Made by a program: the position numbers and the translations under genes | Notes under the pieces: generated by a model | Databases searched by the model: none | What the model was told of the DNA's origin: nothing | The model's input: only the letters and a program-made list of their open reading frames with translations | In this document: one piece after another, positions 1 through 6,927 of the stretch | Layout: every line of letters starts with the position of its first letter | How positions within the stretch are numbered: the stretch's first letter is position 1 | DNA from: Clostridium sp. UBA3947 | GTDB lineage: Bacteria; Bacillota; Clostridia; Clostridiales; Clostridiaceae | NCBI GenBank assembly: GCA_002385545.1 | Contig: DGDR01000176.1 | Coordinates: 1 to 19,368 of the forward strand | Direction: 5' to 3' | Length of the DNA stretch: 19,368 nt

Positions 1-42
1 TTTAATTGTGCAATTTCCTCATATTAGAAAGAAGGAATAGGT

Positions 43-726
43 ATGGCAAAGTATGTACCTGAAGTAAAAGGGATATTAAGGAGTCATATTATTGAAGTTC
101 CTAATATTATCAGAGAAGCTAGTGGGATAAAGGTATTTGGGAAGAGATTAAAGTCATTTATATTTACTACAGATGTTGCAATTATAAAAAATACTAATGC
201 AGATGCTATTATGTCAGTATATCCTTTTACTCCTCAGCCCTTAATAACTCAAACCTTAGTAGAAGCAGCCGATGTGCCAGTTTTTTGTGGTGTTGGTGGC
301 GGAACTACTATGGGAAAGAGAGTTGTTAATTTAGCCTTAGATGCTGAGTTTAAAGGGGCTATGGGGGTTGTAGTTAATAATCCTATTTCTAATGAAATTT
401 TAGAAGCTATGAGAGATACTATTGATATTCCAATTATAGTTACAGTTATATCTGAATATGAGGATGTAAAGGCTAGAATTGATTCTGGAGCTAGCATTTT
501 AAATGTTTCTGCTGCTAAGAATACTCCTGCTTTGGTTAAAAAGATTAGAAAGGAGTTCCCTGAATTTCCTATAATCGCAACAGGTGGACCTACTGACGAG
601 AGTATTGCAGAAACAATTGAGGCAGGTGCTAATGCTATAACCTATACTCCTCCTACAACAGCAACTATTATGAATATGCTAATGAATAAGTATAGGGACA
701 GATATAAGGATGAATATAACGAATAA
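43..726 (+). CDS. TIM-barrel (beta/alpha-barrel) protein, often labelled 'hydrolase' in clostridia
   Basis: This 227-residue protein looks like a compact beta/alpha barrel. Repeating strand-helix units run through the whole length, with a glycine-rich turn VGGGTTMG at residues 84-91, a strand ending ATGGP at 179-183 and GANAITYTPP at 195-204. The last two sit where KDPG-aldolase and HisF/TrpC-like barrels bind phosphate, so a phosphorylated ligand is plausible but not shown. I recall close relatives in Clostridium carrying only the vague name hydrolase or 'beta/alpha barrel domain-containing protein'; no catalytic residue can be assigned here. The ATG at 43 follows AAGGA at 32-36 with six bases between, so the start is secure. 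The next gene starts 28 bases after the stop, which suggests co-transcription with the EFR1 ferredoxin. The promoter lies outside the window. Confidence 0.75.
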   Translation: MAKYVPEVKGILRSHIIEVPNIIREASGIKVFGKRLKSFIFTTDVAIIKNTNADAIMSVYPFTPQPLITQTLVEAADVPVFCGVGGGTTMGKRVVNLALDAEFKGAMGVVVNNPISNEILEAMRDTIDIPIIVTVISEYEDVKARIDSGASILNVSAAKNTPALVKKIRKEFPEFPIIATGGPTDESIAETIEAGANAITYTPPTTATIMNMLMNKYRDRYKDEYNE

Positions 727-754
727 AAAGTATTAGTATAAAATGGGTGATTTT

Positions 755-1534
755 ATGAAAGGTGTGATCTACTACTTTAGTGGTACTGGCAATACAAAAT
801 GGGTAGCTGATAAGTTTAAGATGTATTTTGATAAGTATGAAATTGATCTTGATACTATAAACTTAGAGAAGGTAAGTTGGGTAGAAAATCAATACGATTT
901 TTTTATAATAGGAACTCCAATATATTTTGATAATACACCTAGGATTATTAATAAGTTTGCTGAAGCTTTACCGGAAGCTACTAGTAAAATAAATTGTATT
1001 GTTTTTGCCACGAACACCTGGGGAAATTCTGCTGCCCTAGATTTATTAGGAAAGCTAATAAAGAATAAGGGATATAATCTTATATCCCAAGTAAATATAA
1101 TTATGCCACCCAATCTAAAGTTTAAAAATGGGGTAAATGTCTTTGTGGATAAGACTTCTATCAAAATTATGGCAAGGGCAGCTAATAAGATTAAGAGTGT
1201 TGTTAAGGACTTTCTTTTAGAAAGAACCTGCATAGAAAATACTCCTATGACCCAAATATACATAAAAAAAATTAAAGATATGGTCAGCAGTTACAATAGA
1301 GTTAATTTAGTTAAATATTTAAAGTGTACAGATGATTGTACAAGCTGCGGAAAGTGCTTACGAAATTGCCCTTGTAGCAATATAACTTTAGATAATGGAA
1401 AGGTAGTTTTTCATAGTAACTGTGTTACTTGTATGAGATGCATGTGCATATGTCCTCAAGAAGCAATAACCTTCAAGGGATATAGGCTGGCTAGAAACAA
1501 AAAATTAGTAGTAAAGAACTTAAATATAGTATAA
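755..1534 (+). CDS. EFR1 family ferredoxin: flavodoxin-like domain fused to two [4Fe-4S] clusters
   Basis: A 259-residue cytosolic electron-transfer protein. Residues 1 to about 160 form a flavodoxin-like fold with the FMN phosphate loop SGTGNT at 9-14. The C-terminus carries two bacterial ferredoxin motifs, C195-C198-C201-C205 and C223-C226-C229-C233, each Cx2Cx2Cx3C followed by Pro. This flavodoxin-plus-2x[4Fe-4S] layout is the EFR1 family, thought to move electrons between flavin and iron-sulfur centres; the partner is unknown. An in-frame ATG at 743 exists, but GGTGA at 746-750 is an obvious Shine-Dalgarno for the ATG at 755 and would lie inside the longer reading, so I use 755. It follows the TIM-barrel gene by 28 bases and is ended by a hairpin terminator, so the two probably form an operon. 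Confidence 0.88.
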   Translation: MKGVIYYFSGTGNTKWVADKFKMYFDKYEIDLDTINLEKVSWVENQYDFFIIGTPIYFDNTPRIINKFAEALPEATSKINCIVFATNTWGNSAALDLLGKLIKNKGYNLISQVNIIMPPNLKFKNGVNVFVDKTSIKIMARAANKIKSVVKDFLLERTCIENTPMTQIYIKKIKDMVSSYNRVNLVKYLKCTDDCTSCGKCLRNCPCSNITLDNGKVVFHSNCVTCMRCMCICPQEAITFKGYRLARNKKLVVKNLNIV

Positions 1535-1536
1535 TG

Positions 1537-1565
1537 AAAGGTGTAACTTAGTTACGCCTTTTTTA
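1537..1565 (+). terminator. Rho-independent terminator of the TIM-barrel/EFR1 operon
   Basis: GGTGTAAC at 1540-1547 pairs with GTTACGCC at 1551-1558 (one G-U pair) over a three-base loop, followed by a run of T at 1559-1564. It starts five bases after the EFR1 stop codon. Confidence 0.88.
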
Positions 1566-1630
1566 TGTTGTAATTTTTATATTAAATATATTCAAATTCA
1601 GGCTAGAATATAGGATAGGGGAGGATAATA

Positions 1631-1789
1631 ATGGCTGTAGGAGGAGACAATTGTAAGCATTGTCCAGAATATAAGGAAAAGAAATGTGATGGCAAGGCGG
1701 ACAACTGTATATGTAGAAGATGCCCAAGAAATTTAGGTAGCTGTTTAATATTAAGATATTGCAGAGAGACAGAATCAGCACTAATATAA
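1631..1789 (+). CDS. Small cysteine-rich protein (52 aa, 8 Cys)
   Basis: A short gene of 52 codons starting MAVGGDNCKHC and ending ESALI. GGGGAGG at 1617-1623, seven bases before the ATG, is a strong ribosome binding site, and a terminator follows 12 bases after the stop, so this is very likely translated. Cysteines are at 8, 11, 19, 26, 28, 31, 38 and 44, beginning with a Cx2Cx7C core and continuing CxCxxC. Eight Cys in 52 residues, with many Lys and Arg and no signal peptide, suggests a cytosolic metal (zinc or iron-sulfur) protein; disulfides are unlikely in an anaerobe's cytosol. I do not recognise the family. The next gene downstream encodes another small protein with the same Cx2Cx7C spacing. 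Confidence 0.72.
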   Translation: MAVGGDNCKHCPEYKEKKCDGKADNCICRRCPRNLGSCLILRYCRETESALI

Positions 1790-1800
1790 AGCAATTATAC

Positions 1801-1842
1801 ACACCCTTAGGCTTAAAATTTAAGCATCGAGGGTGTTTTTTA
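1801..1842 (+). terminator. Terminator after the 52-aa Cys-rich gene
   Basis: ACACCCT at 1801-1807 pairs with AGGGTGT at 1830-1836, enclosing a second perfect helix GCTTAAA (1811-1817) / TTTAAGC (1819-1825). T-rich bases follow at 1836-1842. Confidence 0.85.
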
Positions 1843-1857
1843 ATGTTAAAAATTAAT

Positions 1858-1885
1858 ATCTATCATCTAATCCCTAACTTCTAAT
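1858..1885. repeat. Degenerate heptamer tract, about 4 units
   Basis: Four consecutive 7-base units atctatc, atctaat, ccctaac, ttctaat. Read in another phase they follow TAANNTC. The same period and consensus appear at 10754-10795 and 15028-15076. The tract sits just after the terminator of the 52-aa gene. Confidence 0.55.
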
Positions 1886-1946
1886 AATAGCTGCTACCAG
1901 TGGGAATAATAAGCTTTGAAATTATGGATTAATGGAGGGCAGAGCA

Positions 1947-2132
1947 ATGTTGTCAGAAGAGTTAAAGGGTATGGTAGCAGATAATTGTCCAGAATATCAG
2001 CCTCATGTTAGTTTTAGATTGCTTAGTAATTCTTCCCTTATATCAAGCTGTGAAAGCTGCAAGCATTGGGAAAAGGGAAGATGCAGCAATAATTACTTTC
2101 ACAGTATTACAGAAGCATTAAATAGAAATTAG
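1947..2132 (+). CDS. Small Cys-containing protein (61 aa, 4 Cys)
   Basis: A 61-residue protein starting MLSEELKGMV. An ATG at 1932 is in frame, but GGAGGG at 1934-1939 lies seven bases before the ATG at 1947 and overlaps the upstream codon, so 1947 is the better start. Cysteines are at 14, 35, 38 and 46; the last three form Cx2Cx7C (with HWEKGR between the second and third), the same spacing as in the 52-aa protein 160 bases upstream. NCPEY near the N-terminus also recalls the CPEY of the neighbour. The pattern fits a single small metal site. No signal peptide or membrane helix is visible. I do not recognise the family. No convincing terminator follows the gene. Confidence 0.68.
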   Translation: MLSEELKGMVADNCPEYQPHVSFRLLSNSSLISSCESCKHWEKGRCSNNYFHSITEALNRN

Positions 2133-2360
2133 TATTTGTTATAAAAGCTATATTTTGTGAAAATTAAAGGATTACAAGAAAAGTTTTCAGAAAAATGAAA
2201 GAACATAATTTTTAAAATTCATAAAGAATCAAATAGAAATAAACTAAATTTAATAAAAAATTTTCATGGACAATAATCATAAAATGTTTATCGTCTGCGG
2301 ACATATTTAAAATTGGGCAAAAAATTGAAGCATAAATCAAAAAAACTATTAGATAAAGTT

Positions 2361-2390
2361 TTGACAATTATATTAATTTAGTAGTATAAT
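2361..2390 (+). promoter_or_regulatory. Sigma-A promoter of serA
   Basis: A perfect -35 TTGACA at 2361-2366 and a perfect -10 TATAAT at 2385-2390 with an 18-base spacer. The predicted start of transcription is near 2397, giving a leader of about 110 bases. Confidence 0.85.
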
Positions 2391-2431
2391 GATTTATGAA
2401 ATTTTAATAAATTGCAGGATATTATATAAGA

Positions 2432-2485
2432 ACTTGTAGATGTAGGGTGTAGTATAGTTTAACTATAATGATTACATTTACAAGT
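2432..2485 (+). promoter_or_regulatory. Structured serA leader RNA (nested stem-loops)
   Basis: A 13-base helix pairs 2432-2444 with 2473-2485 (one G-U pair). Inside it TATAGT at 2453-2458 pairs with ACTATA at 2462-2467 over a three-base loop, separated by an 8/5 internal loop. No T-run follows, so it is not a terminator; the Shine-Dalgarno GGGGGG (2497-2502) lies 12 bases beyond it. I do not recognise a known riboswitch class. Confidence 0.5.
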
Positions 2486-2508
2486 AATAAATAAATGGGG
2501 GGTCAATA

Positions 2509-3420
2509 ATGTATAGAGTATTAGTAACAGATGGTATGGAGGAAAGCGCAATAGAAAAATTAAAGGCTCTAGGCTATGATGTAGTAGAGCAATTTTATGA
2601 GCCAGAGGCTCTTGGGGAAGCCTTACAGCAATTTGATGTAGTAGTGGTAAGATCAGCTACCAAAATTAGAAAGCCTATTATTGACAAGGCTTTAGAAAAT
2701 CCAAGATTAAAGCTTATAATAAGAGGTGGAGTTGGAGTAGACAATATCGATGTTGCTTATGCTACAGAAAAGGGAATTAAGGTTACCAATACACCAAATG
2801 CTAGTAGCGCATCTGTTGCAGAATTAGCTCTTGCACACATGTTTGCATTAGCTAGATTTGTTAGTACATCTAACGTAGCCATGAGAGATGGTAAATGGGA
2901 AAAGAAAAAGTATGAAGGTGTTGAAATTGCAGGTAAGACTTTAGGTCTTATTGGCTTTGGAAGAATTGCTAAAGAACTAGCAAAAAAGGCTAGCGCTCTT
3001 GGCATGAATATAGTATATTATGATATAGTAGGTAAGGCTGAAGGCTTTGATGAATATGAATATTGTGAATTTGATGAAGTTTTAAAGAGGGCTGATTTCT
3101 TATCCTTACACATTCCATTAGATAAGAATAAGGGAACTGTTATTGGTAAGAGAGAATTTGATCTTATGAAGGATGGATCATATCTTATAAACTGTGCTAG
3201 AGGTGGAGTTGTTGATGAAGATGCTCTTATTGAGGCTTTAGATAGTGGAAAGCTAGCTGGCGCAGGTATAGACGTATTTGTAGAAGAGCCTACTAATAAC
3301 GAAGCTTTAGTAAATCACAGAAAGGTATCTGTAACTCCTCATATAGGAGCACAAACCGTTGAAGCTCAAAAGAGAATTGGTGAGGAAATAGTTAGTATAA
3401 TAGAAGAATTTTTTAAATAA
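2509..3420 (+). CDS. serA: D-3-phosphoglycerate dehydrogenase, short form (phosphoserine pathway)
   Basis: 303 residues, a D-isomer-specific 2-hydroxyacid dehydrogenase that should oxidise 3-phosphoglycerate to 3-phosphohydroxypyruvate with NAD, the first step of serine synthesis. The NAD-binding loop is GLIGFG at 146-151. The catalytic triad is visible as R231 (NCARGGVVDEDAL), E260 (VEEP) and H278 (TPHIGAQT), with the 29-residue Arg-Glu spacing of the family. It ends right after the substrate domain, so it lacks the ACT regulatory domain of the long form and may not be inhibited by serine through that route. The ATG at 2509 follows GGGGGG by six bases. A strong promoter and structured leader precede it. 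The DUF1015 gene 153 bases downstream is a frequent partner of serA in clostridia. Another 2-hydroxyacid substrate cannot be excluded. Confidence 0.88.
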   Translation: MYRVLVTDGMEESAIEKLKALGYDVVEQFYEPEALGEALQQFDVVVVRSATKIRKPIIDKALENPRLKLIIRGGVGVDNIDVAYATEKGIKVTNTPNASSASVAELALAHMFALARFVSTSNVAMRDGKWEKKKYEGVEIAGKTLGLIGFGRIAKELAKKASALGMNIVYYDIVGKAEGFDEYEYCEFDEVLKRADFLSLHIPLDKNKGTVIGKREFDLMKDGSYLINCARGGVVDEDALIEALDSGKLAGAGIDVFVEEPTNNEALVNHRKVSVTPHIGAQTVEAQKRIGEEIVSIIEEFFK

Positions 3421-3439
3421 ATATTAATATAGCTATAAG

Positions 3440-3489
3440 CGCATTGTTCTACAGAGATTCTTTACAGAAGTCTTTAGTAGGGCAATGCG
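3440..3489 (+). promoter_or_regulatory. Intercistronic stem-loop between serA and the DUF1015 gene
   Basis: Bases 3440-3452 pair without a gap with 3477-3489 (13 pairs, two of them G-U), and the apical part can add TTCT/AGAA. No T-run follows, so it is not a typical terminator. It could be an RNA-processing or stability element; this is inference. Confidence 0.5.
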
Positions 3490-3573
3490 ATATATATTGT
3501 TTAGGAATATCCTTTTGTAAAAGAAATTAAATATATAATTGGATCTTAAATTAAAGACTGAGGTGAAAAATAA

Positions 3574-4836
3574 ATGGCGATAATTAGACCTTTTAAGGCT
3601 GTGAGACCTGTACCAGAATTGGCAGATAAGGTTGCGGCTCTTCCTTATGATGTTATGAATACAGAAGAGGCTAAGGAAATGGTTGTAGACAATCCATACT
3701 CCTTTCTTCATGTAGATAAAGCTGAAATTGATTTAGATCCATCAGTAAATATATATGATAAGGTTGTTTATGAAAAAGCTAGGAAAAATCTATATAGCAT
3801 GTTTGAAAAAGGAATCTTTATAAGAGATGAGAAACCCTATTTATATATATACAGACAAATAATGAATGGAAGAGCACAGACAGGTATAGTTGCATGTACA
3901 TCTATTGATGATTATAGAAATAATGTTATAAAAAAGCATGAGCATACAAGACCTGATAAGGAACAGGATAGAATAAACCATGTAGACTATTGTAATGCAA
4001 ATACTGGACCAATTTTTTTAACTTACAGAAGTCGTGATGAAATTAATAAGATTATAGATAAGTACACTGAAAAGGAGCCTATGTATAATTTTGCTTCTGA
4101 GGATAAAGTGATACAACAGGTTTGGAAAATAGATAAGGAAGAAGACATTCAAGCTTTAGTATATCATTTTGAAGGTGTAAAAAGCCTGTATATAGCAGAT
4201 GGACACCACAGAGCAGCTTCTGCTGTTAGAGTAGGAATGATGAGAAGAGAACAGAATCCAAACTACACTGGGGAAGAGGAATTTAACTATTTCTTGTCTG
4301 TTATTTTCCCAGATAAGGATTTAAGAATTATGGATTACAACAGGGTTGTTAAGGACCTAAATGGTCTTTCTAAGGATGAATATTTACAAAAGATTTCTGA
4401 GAATTTTATTGTAAGCGAATATGAAGGAGAAGGCCAATATAAGCCTGAACAAAAGCACAGCTTCGGCATGTACCTAGAAGGAAAATGGTATAAGCTTGTT
4501 GCCAAGGAAGGAACATTTAACGCAGAGGATCCTGTTGCAAGATTAGATGTGTCCATATTGCAAAATAATCTTCTTAGACCTATCCTAGGAATAGAGGACC
4601 CACGTACCAGCGATAGAATTGACTTTGTAGGAGGAATCAGAGGCTTAAAAGAGCTAGAAAGAAGAGCAAATAAAGATATGAAGATAGGCTTCTCTATGTA
4701 TCCAACTACTATAGGGGATTTGATGGCAATAGCTGATGCAGGAGAGGTAATGCCTCCAAAATCTACTTGGTTTGAGCCAAAGCTTAGAAGCGGGCTATTT
4801 ATTCACGAACTCGCCCCAGGGGCATGCGGTTTATGA
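3574..4836 (+). CDS. DUF1015 family protein (serA-linked), with an element-derived C-terminal tail
   Basis: 420 residues with the DUF1015 landmarks: RPFKAVRP near the start, PYDV at 24-27, KHEHTRPDKEQDR around 121-133 and DGHHRAASA at 209-217. DGHHR resembles the nucleotide-binding motif of ParB/sulfiredoxin-fold proteins, the fold that includes archaeal free-serine kinase SerK, so a role in serine phosphate metabolism is a reasonable guess given serA upstream; it is unproven. GAGGTGA at 3559-3565, eight bases before the ATG, fixes the start. The family normally ends about at FIHEL (residue 413). Here seven more residues, APGACGL, and the stop codon are encoded by a GC-rich repeat element (4813-4840) also found near 16500, so insertion of the element seems to have replaced the original stop. 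A strong terminator follows. Confidence 0.88.
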   Translation: MAIIRPFKAVRPVPELADKVAALPYDVMNTEEAKEMVVDNPYSFLHVDKAEIDLDPSVNIYDKVVYEKARKNLYSMFEKGIFIRDEKPYLYIYRQIMNGRAQTGIVACTSIDDYRNNVIKKHEHTRPDKEQDRINHVDYCNANTGPIFLTYRSRDEINKIIDKYTEKEPMYNFASEDKVIQQVWKIDKEEDIQALVYHFEGVKSLYIADGHHRAASAVRVGMMRREQNPNYTGEEEFNYFLSVIFPDKDLRIMDYNRVVKDLNGLSKDEYLQKISENFIVSEYEGEGQYKPEQKHSFGMYLEGKWYKLVAKEGTFNAEDPVARLDVSILQNNLLRPILGIEDPRTSDRIDFVGGIRGLKELERRANKDMKIGFSMYPTTIGDLMAIADAGEVMPPKSTWFEPKLRSGLFIHELAPGACGL

Positions 4837-4840
4837 CGAA
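4813..4840 (+). repeat. GC-rich REP-like element, single-arm copy
   Basis: Starts with the palindrome GCCCCAGGGGC and continues ATGCGGTTTATGACGAA. It matches 16489-16516 at 24 of 28 positions. It covers the last codons and the stop of the DUF1015 gene. GC content is far above its surroundings. Confidence 0.7.
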
Positions 4841-4852
4841 ATATGGCGACTA

Positions 4853-4902
4853 ACTATCAAGGTTAATGACTTTTAGAAGTCCTTAACCTTGGTAGTTTTT
4901 TT
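4853..4902 (+). terminator. Terminator of the serA-DUF1015 unit
   Basis: A 14-base helix, 4853-4866 with 4883-4896 (one G-U pair), capped by GACTT/AAGTC, followed by seven T residues. One of the strongest hairpins in the window. Confidence 0.92.
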
Positions 4903-4970
4903 ATATTAATCGTCAATAGTTAAATTCTTACCTATGTTGATTTGGTTTAAAAAACAGTTGATTTATAGGA

Positions 4971-5028
4971 TAAAACCTCCTAAAGTTGCTAATATTAAGC
5001 TTAGTATAAATTAGCGGGAGGTATGTTT
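4971..5028 (+). promoter_or_regulatory. fprA leader able to pair with its own Shine-Dalgarno
   Basis: CCTCC at 4976-4980 is complementary to GGAGG (5017-5021), the ribosome binding site. Between them GCTAAT (4988-4993) pairs with ATTAGC (5010-5015), bringing the arms together, and TAAAAC (4971-4976) could extend with GTTTTA (5024-5029). This would hide the start region. No clear sigma-A promoter was found in 4903-4970. Confidence 0.4.
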
Positions 5029-5029
5029 T

Positions 5030-6220
5030 ATGAAAGAGCTTAAGAAGGATATATATTGGGTAGGGGCCACTGATTGGAAGGTGCGTCATTTTCATGGTTA
5101 TGAGCTTTCTACCCATAGGGGTAGCAGCTACAATGCCTATCTAATTAAGGATGAGAAAACGGTGCTTATAGATACGGTGTGGGAGCCTTTAACGGATAGG
5201 TTTTTAGAAAACCTTAAAGAGGTAGTGGATATAGGAAAAATTGATTATATAGTTATGAACCACTTGGAGCCTGACCACTCTGGAGCTTTGCCAACGGTAA
5301 TGGAATATGTACCAGAGGCCACTATTATAGTGTCTAAAAAAGGAGCAGAAAGTATTAAAGAATATTATCATAGGGACTGGAAGCTGAAGGTAGTTCAACA
5401 AGGTGAAAGGCTTAATATAGGGAAAAGAGATTTAATTTTTATAGAAGCTCAAATGCTACACTGGCCAGATAGCATGTTTACATATGTAACTGAGGATAAT
5501 ATATTGTTTTCAAATGATGCCTTTGGACAGCATTTTGCATCTTCAGAGCTTTATAATGATTTAGTTGATGAGGCGGAAGTCTATCAGGAGGCCTTGAAGT
5601 ATTATGCAAATATATTAACTCCCTTTAGTAGACTTGTAACTAAAAAGATAGAGCAGCTTCAAGGGCTTAACTTACCGATAGATATAATAGCACCTAGCCA
5701 TGGTATTATATGGAGAAGGAATCCTATGCAAATAGTGGAGAAGTACTATGAATGGGCGAAAGGAATATCAGAAAAAAGGGCGGTGATAATTTACAATTCT
5801 ATGTGGGGAGCCACTCACAATATGGCAGAACACATAGGTAAGGGAGTAGGAGCAGCGGGAGTAGAGTATAAAATATTTAATACTGCCACTGCAGATAAGA
5901 ATGATATATTAGCAGAGGTCTTTAAGGCTAAGGGAGTTTTGGTTGGTTCTTCTACTGTTAATAATGGACTCCTTACATCATTGATGCCCATTATAGAAGA
6001 GCTAATAGGTTTAAAGTTTATTAATAAAATTGGAGCGGCCTTTGGTAGCTACGGCTGGAGCGGAGAATCTCCTAAATTGCTATCAGACTACCTAACAAAG
6101 GCTAAAATTGAAGTAGTGCAGGAAGGACTAAAAATTAAATATATGCCAGATGAGTATCAGCTTCAACAATGCTTTGAATTTGGAAGAAACTTTGGCAAAA
6201 TTCTATTGGAAAAATGTTAA
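5030..6220 (+). CDS. fprA: A-type flavoprotein (flavodiiron protein), O2/NO reductase
   Basis: 396 residues in the two-domain flavodiiron layout. Residues 1 to about 245 are a metallo-beta-lactamase domain with the diiron ligands H78, E80, D82 and H83 (HLEPDH), H144 (LHWPD), D163 and H224 (PSHG), so the metal site is complete. Residues from about 250 form a flavodoxin domain with the FMN loop SMWGATHNMA at 257-266. In anaerobes these enzymes reduce O2 to water or NO to N2O using electrons from rubredoxin or a reductase; no rubredoxin domain is fused here and no such gene is adjacent. The ATG at 5030 follows GGGAGGT (5016-5022) by seven bases. It is a single gene between two terminators, with a leader that may control translation. 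Confidence 0.93.
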   Translation: MKELKKDIYWVGATDWKVRHFHGYELSTHRGSSYNAYLIKDEKTVLIDTVWEPLTDRFLENLKEVVDIGKIDYIVMNHLEPDHSGALPTVMEYVPEATIIVSKKGAESIKEYYHRDWKLKVVQQGERLNIGKRDLIFIEAQMLHWPDSMFTYVTEDNILFSNDAFGQHFASSELYNDLVDEAEVYQEALKYYANILTPFSRLVTKKIEQLQGLNLPIDIIAPSHGIIWRRNPMQIVEKYYEWAKGISEKRAVIIYNSMWGATHNMAEHIGKGVGAAGVEYKIFNTATADKNDILAEVFKAKGVLVGSSTVNNGLLTSLMPIIEELIGLKFINKIGAAFGSYGWSGESPKLLSDYLTKAKIEVVQEGLKIKYMPDEYQLQQCFEFGRNFGKILLEKC

Positions 6221-6248
6221 TGGGAAGGCTTTATTAAGTCTCCCCATT
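6219..6248. terminator. Shared terminator hairpin between convergent fprA and the SPOCS gene
   Basis: Bases 6219-6231 pair with 6236-6248 (one G-U, one mismatch). The hairpin overlaps the fprA stop and the last codons of the opposite gene. TTTT follows on the plus strand (6250-6254) and TTTTT on the minus strand (near 6211-6215), so it may serve both. Confidence 0.6.
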
Positions 6249-6914
6249 AGTTTTATCATCAGATTTTTCCTCATCGTAATTACTCTCATCTAAATCATCT
6301 TCAAAACTAAATTCGGCCTCATTACTGGTAAGGGGAAGAAGAGCCTTTTGCAGCTCAGTGAGAAAGTCTTCTGCGGTATCTAAAGGTGGTGGAGTATTTT
6401 CTTTTAGTGCATTTTCTGGTATTTCTTTATTCTCTGCTTCTAACTTCTCATCTAAATCCTTTCTAAAAGACTGCTCACTTTTTAATTGAACATCAAGGAT
6501 ATAGAAAACAAAGCTGTATATTTTTCTGCCTTCAATCAATTCAAAATAGGCATCTCCTATATAAATATCCACATTGTCTATATCCTTTACTTCATCTGGC
6601 AATTCCAGGTGTGTGTTATAAGGCAGGTATAGTTCCACTTGAAGCGTTCTTTTAGAGCGGCTTTCAGGCAAATAGCACACTTTAAGCTTTTTTAGACCGT
6701 CTAAAATTAATATGTTACCTTTGGGGCCCTTTATAATTCTATGATTTTTTATATCTACACTGATGCTTATATGAGTTAGCTCTTTTACTCTAGGCCGATT
6801 GCTAGGTATAAATATATAGTCGACTTCAGAATGTTGTAACAGTTCTCCCTTTGCCTTTTTAGGCAGATCATTTTCCTGAGTAATGCCTGTTACGCTTATA
6901 AAATTACGTAGCAT
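6234..6914 (-). CDS. SPOCS (DUF3794) domain protein with a long acidic tail
   Basis: 226 residues. Residues from about 8 to 135 match the DUF3794/SPOCS pattern: IFIPSNRPRVKELTHISISV, then a stretch like KGPKGNILILDGLKKLKVCYL, and a second conserved block LQVELYLPYNTHLELP. SPOCS domains occur in spore-coat morphogenetic proteins such as SipL and in many clostridial proteins of unknown role. One domain is present here. Residues from about 150 on are rich in Glu, Asp, Ser and Asn, end SNYDEEKSDDKTNGET, and look disordered; no LysM domain is seen, unlike SipL. The ATG at 6914 has AGAGGT about ten bases upstream. It is convergent with fprA and divergent from the 7081 gene. A role in the spore envelope is inferred from the domain only. 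Confidence 0.78.
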   Translation of the reverse strand: MLRNFISVTGITQENDLPKKAKGELLQHSEVDYIFIPSNRPRVKELTHISISVDIKNHRIIKGPKGNILILDGLKKLKVCYLPESRSKRTLQVELYLPYNTHLELPDEVKDIDNVDIYIGDAYFELIEGRKIYSFVFYILDVQLKSEQSFRKDLDEKLEAENKEIPENALKENTPPPLDTAEDFLTELQKALLPLTSNEAEFSFEDDLDESNYDEEKSDDKTNGET

Positions 6915-6927
6915 TTCTACTAACCTC

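Larger units (their letters stand above)
2133..2508. other. Intergenic region holding the serA promoter and leader
   Basis: 376 bases without a gene. Bases 2133-2355 are AT-rich with nothing recognisable apart from a short GC-richer patch around 2290-2300. From 2361 there is a strong promoter, then a roughly 110-base leader with nested helices. No T-box signature (GGTGGNACCGCG-type core) is present. Confidence 0.7.

Noticed and set aside
249..497. Minus-strand open frame inside the TIM-barrel gene
   Set aside because: It is antisense to a clear gene, has no ribosome binding site and no recognisable domain. The same holds for the antisense frames at 889-1263, 2757-3005, 13624-13911 and 16101-16313.
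2397..2508. T-box or known riboswitch in the serA leader
   Set aside because: No T-box core sequence, no terminator/antiterminator pair and no familiar aptamer motif were seen.
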